DNA of 64,000 nucleotides from Hellea sp. Lineage in GTDB: Bacteria; Pseudomonadota; Alphaproteobacteria; Caulobacterales; Maricaulaceae. The position numbers were made by a program, and so were the translations under genes. Positions 8,978-16,331 of this stretch are shown one piece after another. The notes below the pieces were generated by a model. That model was not told the DNA's origin and made no database searches. It saw only the letters and a list, made by a program, of their open reading frames with translations. Position 1 is the stretch's first letter, and each line of letters starts with the position of its first letter. Location: the NCBI GenBank assembly GCA_028224375.1, contig JAOIVW010000010.1:34335-98334 (forward strand). Reading direction: 5' to 3'.

Positions 8978-10414
8978 TCACTCCTCAAGCGCCGCAAGAA
9001 CCTCTGCTGCAAAGGCAGGTCCGTCGAAGTAATTGCCGCGCCAGTCATAGCCTCGGCGCACGATGACGGCTTGGCGGGAGGGCACTATGATGACGAATTG
9101 CCCGCGATTGCCGAGCGCGGCATAGGTGTCATTGGGCACGCCGGGATAGTTTTCGTAGCGCCAGAATTGCGCGCCGTAACCGCGTCCTGGTTTTTCGGCA
9201 TTCTCGCCTAAGCGGTTTGGCGGCTGCGCCTTTGCGGGGGCGGCAACGTAATCCGCCCAGCCTTCGGGAAGGATGCGCTGCCCGTCCCAAACGCCGTCAT
9301 TGAGGTAAAGCTGTCCGAGCCGCGCGAGGTCGCGCCCCGTTGTCCAGACCTGACTGGAGAGAATGAAATCCCCGTCCCAATCCATCTCTGGCACGGTGTG
9401 GAACATCCCGATTTTATGCAAAAGATTAGTAAAGGCGAATGTGTGGTAGCGGCGGTCATTGCTCATCTTTTCACGCAAGGCCCGCATGGCGAGCATCGTG
9501 TCGTTATTAGCATAGCGCCAGCGCGCACCGGGCGGCGCTTCGAGCGGGTTCTTAGTCGCGTTTTGCACCACAAGTCCGCCGCCGAAATAAACCGCATCGG
9601 TGCGATTGCCCGCAGGGTCACTATTCAGTCCGCTGGCCATTTGCAGCAGGTTCTCTACCGTGATGGCCCCGCGCGGATCGCCTTTGCGCGACCAGGCTTT
9701 CAGCCCTGCTTTATCTTTCACATCAATCATGCCCTTATATTGGGCCGCGCCGATGATGGACGCGCCGACTGATTTGGCGACCGACCATGTGCGCTGTGAG
9801 GTAAACTTATCAAAGTCATCGCGGTATCGCTCGGAGACCAAGCGGCCATTTTGCGTAATGACCACCGCCGTCGTCCCGCCCTTAAACCCGCCGCTAAAGG
9901 CTTTATCAATAACCGTATCCAAAGCCTCTTCATCAATGTCTTCCGCGAGAGGATCATTAGGCAATTTATCGCCTTTGGGCCACATCACCTCGGCGGGATC
10001 ATATTTCGGCGCGCGGAGTTTTACGCGCGGCAGATTCTTGATAAAGTCAGGCTCCGCCCCTTCCGGCAAAGCGGTGCAGCCCAAATGCTCGCGCCAAGCG
10101 GAGATACGCGGCGGCATGTCATCCGCGAAACTCACGCTGACATATTTTTCAACCTCATTGACTTTCGCCTCGCCCGTTAGCGCCATAGGCGCAACATAGT
10201 CGCCGTAATAATTGGACAGCTCATCCGCCATAATCTGCTCGGAGGATTTATCGCCGTTAAACATGCCTGAGCAAGTGAACATAGCTTTATAGCCCGCCGC
10301 TAAGGCAATCTCTTGCCGCGTCGGCTCGGCCTTTGCGTCTTGGGCATTCGCCGCCATGTTTGCGCCCATGACCAAAGTCAAACTTAAGCCTGTGAGTAAT
10401 ACGCTACGCGCCAT
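8978..10414 (-). CDS. Secreted serine hydrolase, class C beta-lactamase/NylB-like
   Basis: 478 residues with a signal peptide ending ANAQ (about residue 25). The catalytic S-x-x-K tetrad is S211-V-A-K214, and the YxN motif is Y301-A-N303. Both are characteristic of penicillin-binding-protein-like serine hydrolases (Pfam Beta-lactamase). The general layout and the GYGAQFWRYEN segment are closer to carboxylesterase/6-aminohexanoate hydrolase type members than to true beta-lactamases, so antibiotic resistance should not be assumed. It probably acts in the periplasm. A diverged copy of its last codons lies beyond the TPR gene at 7419-7525. Confidence 0.88.
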   Translation of the reverse strand: MARSVLLTGLSLTLVMGANMAANAQDAKAEPTRQEIALAAGYKAMFTCSGMFNGDKSSEQIMADELSNYYGDYVAPMALTGEAKVNEVEKYVSVSFADDMPPRISAWREHLGCTALPEGAEPDFIKNLPRVKLRAPKYDPAEVMWPKGDKLPNDPLAEDIDEEALDTVIDKAFSGGFKGGTTAVVITQNGRLVSERYRDDFDKFTSQRTWSVAKSVGASIIGAAQYKGMIDVKDKAGLKAWSRKGDPRGAITVENLLQMASGLNSDPAGNRTDAVYFGGGLVVQNATKNPLEAPPGARWRYANNDTMLAMRALREKMSNDRRYHTFAFTNLLHKIGMFHTVPEMDWDGDFILSSQVWTTGRDLARLGQLYLNDGVWDGQRILPEGWADYVAAPAKAQPPNRLGENAEKPGRGYGAQFWRYENYPGVPNDTYAALGNRGQFVIIVPSRQAVIVRRGYDWRGNYFDGPAFAAEVLAALEE

Positions 10415-10491
10415 GATGATATCCTGTGATGCTGTTTTGAAGACAGCCTAGCGCATATTAACTCGCTTTGCGACATCACAATTTTGCCAAT

Positions 10492-10516
10492 AAAAAACCA
10501 CGCTCTAAAGGCGGGG
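10492..10516 (-). terminator. Rho-independent terminator of the PPOX gene
   Basis: On the minus strand a short stem (CCCCGC/GCGTGG arms with one mismatch, 7-base loop at 10504-10510) is followed by six T residues. It begins 16 bases after the stop codon of the gene at 10533. Confidence 0.55.
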
Positions 10517-10532
10517 CTTTAAAGTTTAGCTT

Positions 10533-11030
10533 TTAGAGATTGACGACCTTGCTCTCACCGACATCAGGCACTTGCCGTTTAAGATTGGCCTTCGCCACTT
10601 CATAAGCAAAGCCCATCATTGATTTGTCTGTGGCCCAAATCGCGGCATCAATCGGCGTGAACCTGAGCATCAACATTTTCGGGTCTGTCTTACCGCCCGG
10701 ATACCACGCCGCTACGGCGGGGCTCCAGAATTTGGCAATCGTTTCCGGATTGGGATGAACCGCTAAAATACCTGTGACGCAAGCCTGATATTTATCATCT
10801 ATGTGGCACAGATGCGTGCGTCCCGCGCTATCTATTACGGATTTACCAAGATCACTTGTACTATCTGAATAGAAATAGATGGACTGATCTTCCATATCGA
10901 CTTGCGGGGTCATGGGCTGCATGTGCTTGTTATGGTGATGGGGCGTACCAAGCATGACGCAGCGCGCAGCTCTGAGCTCTTCAAGTAATTGCTCTTGCGG
11001 GTTCTCGTCAAATTTTTCGAGCTTAGCCAT
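10533..11030 (-). CDS. Pyridoxamine 5'-phosphate oxidase-like general stress protein
   Basis: 165 residues forming a single FMN-binding split-barrel domain of the 'general stress protein 26' group. Recognisable segments are LLEELRAARCVMLGT, DQSIYFYSDSTSDLG, ACVTGILAVHPNPETIAKFW and AWYPGGKTDPKMLMLRFTP. Family members bind flavin or related cofactors and are cytoplasmic; the physiological substrate is not established. It is divergent from the DUF1415 gene, with an 87-base promoter region between them (11031-11117), and is followed by its own terminator. Confidence 0.85.
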   Translation of the reverse strand: MAKLEKFDENPQEQLLEELRAARCVMLGTPHHHNKHMQPMTPQVDMEDQSIYFYSDSTSDLGKSVIDSAGRTHLCHIDDKYQACVTGILAVHPNPETIAKFWSPAVAAWYPGGKTDPKMLMLRFTPIDAAIWATDKSMMGFAYEVAKANLKRQVPDVGESKVVNL

Positions 11031-11117
11031 GTCTGTCTCCTGTTAAATATCTTCACCCTTACAACCGTCTCAGCGCGATGTTGTTCCGAAACAGTTATGG
11101 CGCTATGGGGAACGCTC

Positions 11118-11669
11118 ATGCCCAATACGCAAACAATTATCGCCCAAACCAAGATATGGCTCTCGAGCATTGTCATCGCGCATAATATCTGCCCTTTTGC
11201 AAAGCGTGAGTTCGACAGCGGCCGCATTCATTATGAGGTCATCGAAACATCAGAGACGCAAAGGCAATTAGAACAGCTCATCGCGCAGTGCGCGGCCCTT
11301 GATAAAGACGCGGCCCGCGAAACAAGCCTGCTCATCTTCCCAAGCAGCTTATCTGATTACGGCGATTATTTGGATTTCTTAGCCCTCGCCACAGCCCTAT
11401 TAAAAACGCAAGACTATGAAGGTATTTACCAACTCGCGAGCTTTCACCCCGATTACCAATTCGCCGAAACCCCGCCCGATGACGCAAGCCACTACACCAA
11501 CCGCTCCCCCTACCCCATGCTCCACATCCTGCGCGAAGCCAGTGTTGAAGCGGCGTTAAAGCACTATCCAAATCCGGAGGGTATTCCCGAACGGAATATC
11601 GCCTTGATGCAGGAGATGGGGGTGGAGGTTATGCGCGGTTTGCTAGCGGCGTGTTATGAGTCGAGCTGA
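11118..11669 (+). CDS. DUF1415 family protein
   Basis: 183 residues from the ATG at 11118, which has GGGGAA eight bases upstream. Longer in-frame starts would run through the divergent promoter. The family pattern is visible: WLSSIVIAHNICPFAKRE near the start, then LLIFPSSLSDYGDYLDFLAL, YQLASFHPDYQFAET and NRSPYPMLHILREASVEAAL. The C-P-F-A-K motif and conserved His/Asp residues suggest an enzyme or a metal/thiol site, but no function is assigned. Likely cytoplasmic. Confidence 0.88.
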   Translation: MPNTQTIIAQTKIWLSSIVIAHNICPFAKREFDSGRIHYEVIETSETQRQLEQLIAQCAALDKDAARETSLLIFPSSLSDYGDYLDFLALATALLKTQDYEGIYQLASFHPDYQFAETPPDDASHYTNRSPYPMLHILREASVEAALKHYPNPEGIPERNIALMQEMGVEVMRGLLAACYESS

Positions 11670-11753
11670 GCGGTTCCTCACAAAAAGCACGTTTTAATGT
11701 TCCGGTTTTGATGCCATATGTAGAGGCCGCACAGATGTTATCGGTTTTGTTAG

Positions 11754-12782
11754 ATGAAGATTTTTTATAGTGACGCGCATGTTTTACATCACCCCAAAGC
11801 GGAGCTGCATCGCGGCCAAATGATTGACCCGCATGAAGGTCCGCACCGCATGGACTTGTTATTGCCTGGTATGAAGCGTGCCGGGTTTAAGAACTTTTTA
11901 TCCCCGCCGGTCTTTGATGAAACGTCTTTGCAGGGCGTTCATACATCCGATTATATAGATTTTATTAAAACAGCTTGGGAGCGCTGGGACGCGGCGGGCT
12001 ATGCCGGTGATGTTCTGCCCATGAGCTACCCTCACAGCAAACGCCGCGAAAAGCCGCCAACAGACATAGATGGCGCGGCAGGGTATTTCGCAAGCTCGTC
12101 AGATACTGTGATTACAAAGACAAGTTGGGAGGCGCTTAAAGCCGTCGCAGCCTGCAGCTTAGCCGCGGCCAATGCCGTCAGCGATGGGGCTAATAGCGCC
12201 TTTGCCTTAATCCGCCCGCCGGGTCATCATGCCGGAGCCGATTACATGTCCGGTTATTGTATCCTCAATAATAGCGCTATCGCGGCGCAGGCCTTGCGCA
12301 AGAACGGCGCGGGGCGCGTCGCTATTTTGGATGTTGATTTTCATCACGGTAATGGCACGCAAGATATATTCTATGAGCGGGATGATGTGCTGTTCACATC
12401 CATACACGGGCATCCTGATGATCACTTTCCTTATTTTTGGGGACATAAAGACGAGACAGGCGCGGGCGCGGGCCAAGGCTTTACCGTGAATTATCCGCTT
12501 CCTGCGGGCACAGCCTACGCGCCGTGGAGCGCCGCGCTGCGCAATGCCTTGCAGCACATTTCACGGTTTAAAGCGGATGTTTTGGTGGTGTCTCTGGGCG
12601 TAGATACATTTGAACATGATCCCATCAGCAGCTTTAAACTCAAAACAACGGACTACCCGCTTTATGGCGCTATCATTGCGCAATTGGGCCTGCCCACAGT
12701 TTTCATCATGGAGGGCGGTTACGGCGTCCCAAAAGTCGGAGACAATGTCGCGGGCGTGTTAACGGGGTTTTTGAATGCGTAA
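11754..12782 (+). CDS. aphA: Acetylpolyamine amidohydrolase (histone deacetylase family)
   Basis: 342 residues, the length of the characterised Mycoplana ramosa enzyme. The catalytic residues fall at the positions I recall for that enzyme: H158-H159 in PPGHHAG, D195 and H197 in DVDFHHGNG, D284 in SLGVDTFEHDP, and Y323 in EGGYG. D193/D195, H197 and D284 would hold the zinc. Family role: removes acetyl groups from acetylated polyamines such as acetylputrescine in the cytoplasm, feeding polyamine catabolism. The gene stands alone; no polyamine transporter is adjacent. A class II HDAC-like amidohydrolase acting on other N-acyl substrates is the main alternative. Confidence 0.88.
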   Translation: MKIFYSDAHVLHHPKAELHRGQMIDPHEGPHRMDLLLPGMKRAGFKNFLSPPVFDETSLQGVHTSDYIDFIKTAWERWDAAGYAGDVLPMSYPHSKRREKPPTDIDGAAGYFASSSDTVITKTSWEALKAVAACSLAAANAVSDGANSAFALIRPPGHHAGADYMSGYCILNNSAIAAQALRKNGAGRVAILDVDFHHGNGTQDIFYERDDVLFTSIHGHPDDHFPYFWGHKDETGAGAGQGFTVNYPLPAGTAYAPWSAALRNALQHISRFKADVLVVSLGVDTFEHDPISSFKLKTTDYPLYGAIIAQLGLPTVFIMEGGYGVPKVGDNVAGVLTGFLNA

Positions 12783-12807
12783 GGGCCGCCTAATTGCGCC
12801 TGCGCCG

Positions 12808-13539
12808 CTAAAACCGATCCTTAGCCGCTCGGATTTCTCCTAGCCGTTCCGCCGTGCCTGCCCGCATAAATGGGTTCGCGGCCTTTTCAGCGGCGACGGT
12901 TGTTGGGACTGTGGGGGTGCCTTTTTCGCGTAGCTTTTTGGCGTGTTTTACGTAATCGAGTAGCGCATCATTATCCGGCTCTACCGTCACCGCGAACCTC
13001 GCATTGGAGAGCGTATATTCATGGGCGCAATAGAGCTTGGTCTCATCAGGCAGCTCTGCAATGGCGGCCATAGAGCCGAACATATCTTCGGGCGAGCCCT
13101 CAAAAAGACGTCCGCAGCCCAAGGCAAAAATCGTATCCCCGACAAAGGCGGCCTTAGCGGCAGGGACGTAATAAATGATGTGATCCACCGTATGGCCGGG
13201 GGTGAAAATCACCTGCACCTCATGCGCGCCAAATTTAAATTTGTCTCCGCCCGACACGCCTTTATCTAGGCCAGGTATGCGGCCATCAATTTGGTCAGGT
13301 CCTGTTATGGTCAGGCCGTATTTGTCTTTGAGCGCGAGGTTGCCGCCGACATGATCAGGATGATGATGGGTGTTCCAGATTTGCGTGAGCGTCCATCCGC
13401 GCTCAGCACAAGCCGCCTCAATCTTGGCGGCTTCGGGCGTATCAATGGCAGCGGTTTGCCCGCTATCTCGGTCATGGATTAGCAATCCATAATTATCTGA
13501 CAAGCAAGGAAAAAGGGCAATTTCGAGGGATGATGACAT
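12808..13539 (-). CDS. gloB: Hydroxyacylglutathione hydrolase (glyoxalase II)
   Basis: 243 residues of the metallo-beta-lactamase fold. The metal-binding motif is THHHPDHVGG, followed by the second His in FTPGHTVDHI, the bridging Asp in AFVGDTIFALGCGRLFEG, and CAHEYTLSNARFA, all diagnostic of GloB. The C-terminal substrate domain ends NPFMR...LGEIRAAKDRF, as in the family. It hydrolyses S-lactoylglutathione to lactate and glutathione, the second step of methylglyoxal detoxification in the cytosol. It converges on the amidohydrolase gene with 25 bases between them. No gloA is seen in the window. Confidence 0.93.
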   Translation of the reverse strand: MSSSLEIALFPCLSDNYGLLIHDRDSGQTAAIDTPEAAKIEAACAERGWTLTQIWNTHHHPDHVGGNLALKDKYGLTITGPDQIDGRIPGLDKGVSGGDKFKFGAHEVQVIFTPGHTVDHIIYYVPAAKAAFVGDTIFALGCGRLFEGSPEDMFGSMAAIAELPDETKLYCAHEYTLSNARFAVTVEPDNDALLDYVKHAKKLREKGTPTVPTTVAAEKAANPFMRAGTAERLGEIRAAKDRF

Positions 13540-13610
13540 GACTCATATTAGCCTTTACTCGCCGCGAAAGACAATACGCTTTTCAGCGCGTTTTTAGACA
13601 CGGCAAAACG

Positions 13611-14033
13611 TCAGGCATCAGGCGCAACAGCCCTACCCGGTTCATATTTCCCAATCAGCCCCATAATAATGGTTACGAGAAAGGGCCATATCATCAGGAT
13701 CATAAAGAGCGCGAGATTAAGATTTCCGCCTTCATGGCTGAGGCCATAATGGCGCCCCGACGCGGCGTAAGCCGCCCAGACAATGACCGTCAGGGCGAAC
13801 CCAACCCATAAGGCGCGGGTCACGGATTGGCGCGGACGCATCACCAGTCCGATGAAAATAAACGGCGCGGAGGCGAAAGCGGCGTTAAACAGCAAGATAC
13901 CAAAGTCCTGAAAAATAAGCTCAGCCCGCCCGGTAGACCCAAAGACCAACACGTCCGCGGCAAAGGGCAAAGCCGCCACAAGGGCGGCCGTGATAAAGGA
14001 TGTTTTATTGGGCGGGTATTTAGAAGCGGCCAT
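13611..14033 (-). CDS. Small integral membrane protein, unknown
   Basis: 140 residues with four predicted membrane helices (about 12-30, 42-62, 73-90 and 105-127). Short charged loops include MRPRQS and a C-terminal KYEPGRAVAPDA tail. No family is recognised. It begins 14 bases downstream of the GIN-domain gene stop on the same strand, so the two may be co-transcribed from the palindrome-controlled promoter at 14751-14810. Confidence 0.65.
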   Translation of the reverse strand: MAASKYPPNKTSFITAALVAALPFAADVLVFGSTGRAELIFQDFGILLFNAAFASAPFIFIGLVMRPRQSVTRALWVGFALTVIVWAAYAASGRHYGLSHEGGNLNLALFMILMIWPFLVTIIMGLIGKYEPGRAVAPDA

Positions 14034-14047
14034 GACCGCTCATAACA

Positions 14048-14740
14048 TTATTTGATTTTGACGGAAGACATAAAGTTCTTACTTTTATCAACATCTTCAG
14101 GATTTCCGTAAACCTCAATGCTTCCCATACCCGCCGCATCAGCGCTGACCGATTTCGAAGCGTAAACGGACACCTCGCCCATACCCGCTAAATCAACATC
14201 GACATCTTCGCATTCCAAATCTTTAGCGCGGATTTCTCCGATGCCAGCCATATCGACATCCAATTTGCCGCAAGTCCCATAAAGCTCCATGTCGCTAATG
14301 CCTGCCGCTTCTATCTCGAAACGCTCACTATCAATACCTTGAATCTCGCCCGTCCCGACACCTGTGATATTAAGGCCTTCAAGCGATGGCAGAGTTATAA
14401 CCGCGTGAATGCCGTTATTATTTTGCTTTTTTCGGCCGATGATTTTATTTCGCTTATCTTCATCCTGCGCCAGCACAAGAGTTGAGCCTTTCAAATAGAC
14501 CTCCATGCCCTCGACGTCTTTATGTTTGCCAGATGTGAAAACGGAAAAGTCCTCACCAACCTGAACCTCTAATGTGTAAACGCCTGTAATCTGAATTTTG
14601 TTGAAGTCCGCAATGTCATGGGTTTGTTCAACAAGGTCATTATCATCAACATCATGGGCCATCGCCATAGATGTTGTCGCTAAAATCACCGCAGTGGCAC
14701 CCGCAGTGGCTAAAAGCTTTTTCGTAAATATGTTTTGCAT
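14048..14740 (-). CDS. GIN-domain (DUF2807) periplasmic protein
   Basis: 230 residues with a signal peptide ending AMAHD and a strong GGAGGC ribosome site just before the ATG. The rest is a head-GIN/DUF2807 beta-helix-like domain: FNKIQITGVYTLEVQVGEDF, LEGLNITGVGTGEIQGID, then repeats of the type DMAGIGEIRAKDL and DLAGMGEVSVYAS, each strand carrying a Gly-[IM]-Gly turn. Members are envelope or surface proteins sometimes described as adhesin-like; the function is not established. The promoter contains two copies of a palindrome also found before the RND efflux operon (50580), suggesting shared control, perhaps as an envelope-stress gene. Confidence 0.82.
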   Translation of the reverse strand: MQNIFTKKLLATAGATAVILATTSMAMAHDVDDNDLVEQTHDIADFNKIQITGVYTLEVQVGEDFSVFTSGKHKDVEGMEVYLKGSTLVLAQDEDKRNKIIGRKKQNNNGIHAVITLPSLEGLNITGVGTGEIQGIDSERFEIEAAGISDMELYGTCGKLDVDMAGIGEIRAKDLECEDVDVDLAGMGEVSVYASKSVSADAAGMGSIEVYGNPEDVDKSKNFMSSVKIK

Positions 14741-14750
14741 AATTGCCTCC

Positions 14751-14767
14751 TTATCGTTTTTCGATAA
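14751..14767. promoter_or_regulatory. Operator-like palindrome 1 upstream of the GIN gene
   Basis: Perfect inverted repeat TTATCG-TTTTT-CGATAA. It lies directly upstream of the GIN gene ribosome site and overlaps the likely -10 region, so a bound protein could block transcription. Its centre is 43 bases (about four helical turns) from the centre of the second site. Confidence 0.65.
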
Positions 14768-14793
14768 TACACTTGGATAAAAAAGTCAATTTA

Positions 14794-14810
14794 TTATTGA
14801 AAAACGATAA
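14794..14810. promoter_or_regulatory. Operator-like palindrome 2 upstream of the GIN gene
   Basis: Near-perfect inverted repeat TTATTG-AAAAA-CGATAA, four bases upstream (on the minus strand) of a TTGACT -35-like box at 14784-14789. The same arrangement of palindrome plus TTGACT recurs at 50567-50596. Confidence 0.65.
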
Positions 14811-14812
14811 AG

Positions 14813-15208
14813 TTAAGTCGAGATCTGACGACGTCCTATATTCCCGCTGGCCCAAAGAATAAGGGCTATCAGCGGAAATTGCAGCGCCACCCTAACCCAC
14901 AGCGCGGTCGGGCTCGCGGCCATATCGCCCAAAGGAATATTATGCATCGCCATATAAATATTGGCCGGCAGAACTGCGAGCAGATACGGCGCAAGCCAGA
15001 AGCCTGCTGCCTTGCGATATTTTGGCAAGACCAACCCCACAGCAAAAACAAGCTCCATCACGCCTGTCACCCAGACAATCAGTTTCGGGAATGGGAGCAC
15101 GGGCGGCACAATCGCGGCAAAGCTATCATCCTGAACGAAATGCATAATACCAGCGACAAAGAAGAAAAGCGCAAAGAGCCAGCACAAGGCGATTTTTACG
15201 CGCGCCAT
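14813..15208 (-). CDS. DoxX-family membrane protein
   Basis: 131 residues from the ATG at 15208, two bases after the prfA stop, so it is probably translated from the prfA transcript. Four membrane helices are visible (about 5-25, 42-62, 67-88 and 100-118), with the DoxX-like segments FVAGIMHFVQDDSFAAIVPP, WVTGVMELVFAVGLVLP and YLLAVLPANIYMAMHNIP. DoxX-type proteins are small inner-membrane proteins, some linked to quinone or thiosulfate oxidation. No function can be assigned here. It occupies the place where prmC often follows prfA. Confidence 0.8.
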   Translation of the reverse strand: MARVKIALCWLFALFFFVAGIMHFVQDDSFAAIVPPVLPFPKLIVWVTGVMELVFAVGLVLPKYRKAAGFWLAPYLLAVLPANIYMAMHNIPLGDMAASPTALWVRVALQFPLIALILWASGNIGRRQIST

Positions 15209-15210
15209 AA

Positions 15211-16278
15211 TCAAACGTCAGCTTCCATCTGCGCGAGGCGGTTGGCTTGGTCTTCGCTGATGAGGGCGTCTATGACATCGCCCAGCTCATCCCCCGCGAC
15301 AATTTTATCGAGCTTATAAAGCGTGAGGTTTATGCGGTGATCGGTCAGGCGGCCTTGCGGATAGTTGTAAGTGCGAATGCGGGCTGAGCGATCGCCTGAG
15401 CCGACTTGGTCTTTACGATCATCCGCGCGTTCGGCGTCTATGCGCTGCTTTTCAATATCGTAAAGTTTCATCTTGAGCAGGCGTTCGGCATTGGCGCGGT
15501 TCATATGTTGAGACTTGGCGTCACAGACGACAACCACGCCTGTCGGTTCATGGGTCATGCGCACAGCAGAGTCCGTTTTATTGACGTGCTGTCCGCCCGC
15601 GCCTGAGGCCCGCATCGTATCGACCCGCACATCGGTCATAGAAAATCCAATATCAATATCTTCGGGTTCCGGCAGGACGGCAACTGTTGCCGCTGAGGTA
15701 TGTATGCGGCCTTGCGTTTCCGTGACAGGTACGCGCTGGACGCGGTGGACACCGGATTCAAATTTGAACTTCCCGTAGACCCCTGCTCCCGACACAGAGG
15801 CAATGATTTCTTTATAGCCGCCCATATCCGCTTGCGAGTCGCTCTCGACTTCGACCTTCCAGCCTTGAAGCTGGGCATAGCGAGAATACATGGCAAAGAG
15901 ATCGCCCGCGAAAATAGCGGCTTCATCCCCGCCTGTGCCTGCGCGAATTTCAAGCACGACTGAGGCGCTGTCATCTTTATCTTTGGGCAGAAGCAAGAGA
16001 GAGACATCTTTTTCCAGACCTGGCAATTTATCTTTGAGGGCTTGCAGCTCTTCTTTCGCCATAGGCCCCATTTCAGGGTCATCGAGCATGGCTTGCAAAT
16101 CTTCCATCTCGGAGCGCACGGCTTGCAAAGCGCGCACACCTTCGACGACGGGCTTTAGCTCGGCATAGTCTTTACCGAGCTGCACAATCTCGTCGCTATT
16201 TGTCGTCGCGCCCATACGCGCTTCGATATGTTCAAAGCGGTCAACGACCTGAGAGAGTTTACTATCCGGGATATTCAT
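15211..16278 (-). CDS. prfA: Peptide chain release factor 1
   Basis: 355 residues, standard RF1 length. The catalytic GGQ is at 228-230 in [15 protein letters not shown], and the codon-recognition PxT tripeptide reads P184-V-T186 (PVTETQGR), a common RF1 variant of PAT. RF1 releases the nascent chain at UAA and UAG codons on the ribosome. The GGQ glutamine is normally methylated by PrmC; prmC, a usual downstream partner, is not here, and a DoxX gene follows instead. Confidence 0.96.
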   Translation of the reverse strand: MNIPDSKLSQVVDRFEHIEARMGATTNSDEIVQLGKDYAELKPVVEGVRALQAVRSEMEDLQAMLDDPEMGPMAKEELQALKDKLPGLEKDVSLLLLPKDKDDSASVVLEIRAGTGGDEAAIFAGDLFAMYSRYAQLQGWKVEVESDSQADMGGYKEIIASVSGAGVYGKFKFESGVHRVQRVPVTETQGRIHTSAATVAVLPEPEDIDIGFSMTDVRVDTMRASGAGGQHVNKTDSAVRMTHEPTGVVVVCDAKSQHMNRANAERLLKMKLYDIEKQRIDAERADDRKDQVGSGDRSARIRTYNYPQGRLTDHRINLTLYKLDKIVAGDELGDVIDALISEDQANRLAQMEADV

Positions 16279-16331
16279 AGTCGCGGATTACGAGGATTTT
16301 CTGCCAATGTCGAGAGCTTTAGAACCCTCGT

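Noticed and set aside
9600..10199. 199-residue plus-strand frame
   Set aside because: Antisense to the serine hydrolase, with no domain or ribosome site of its own.
8978..10414. Antibiotic-resistance beta-lactamase call for the serine hydrolase
   Set aside because: The SxxK and YxN motifs only place it in the broad PBP-like fold; sequence features suit esterase/amidohydrolase members better.
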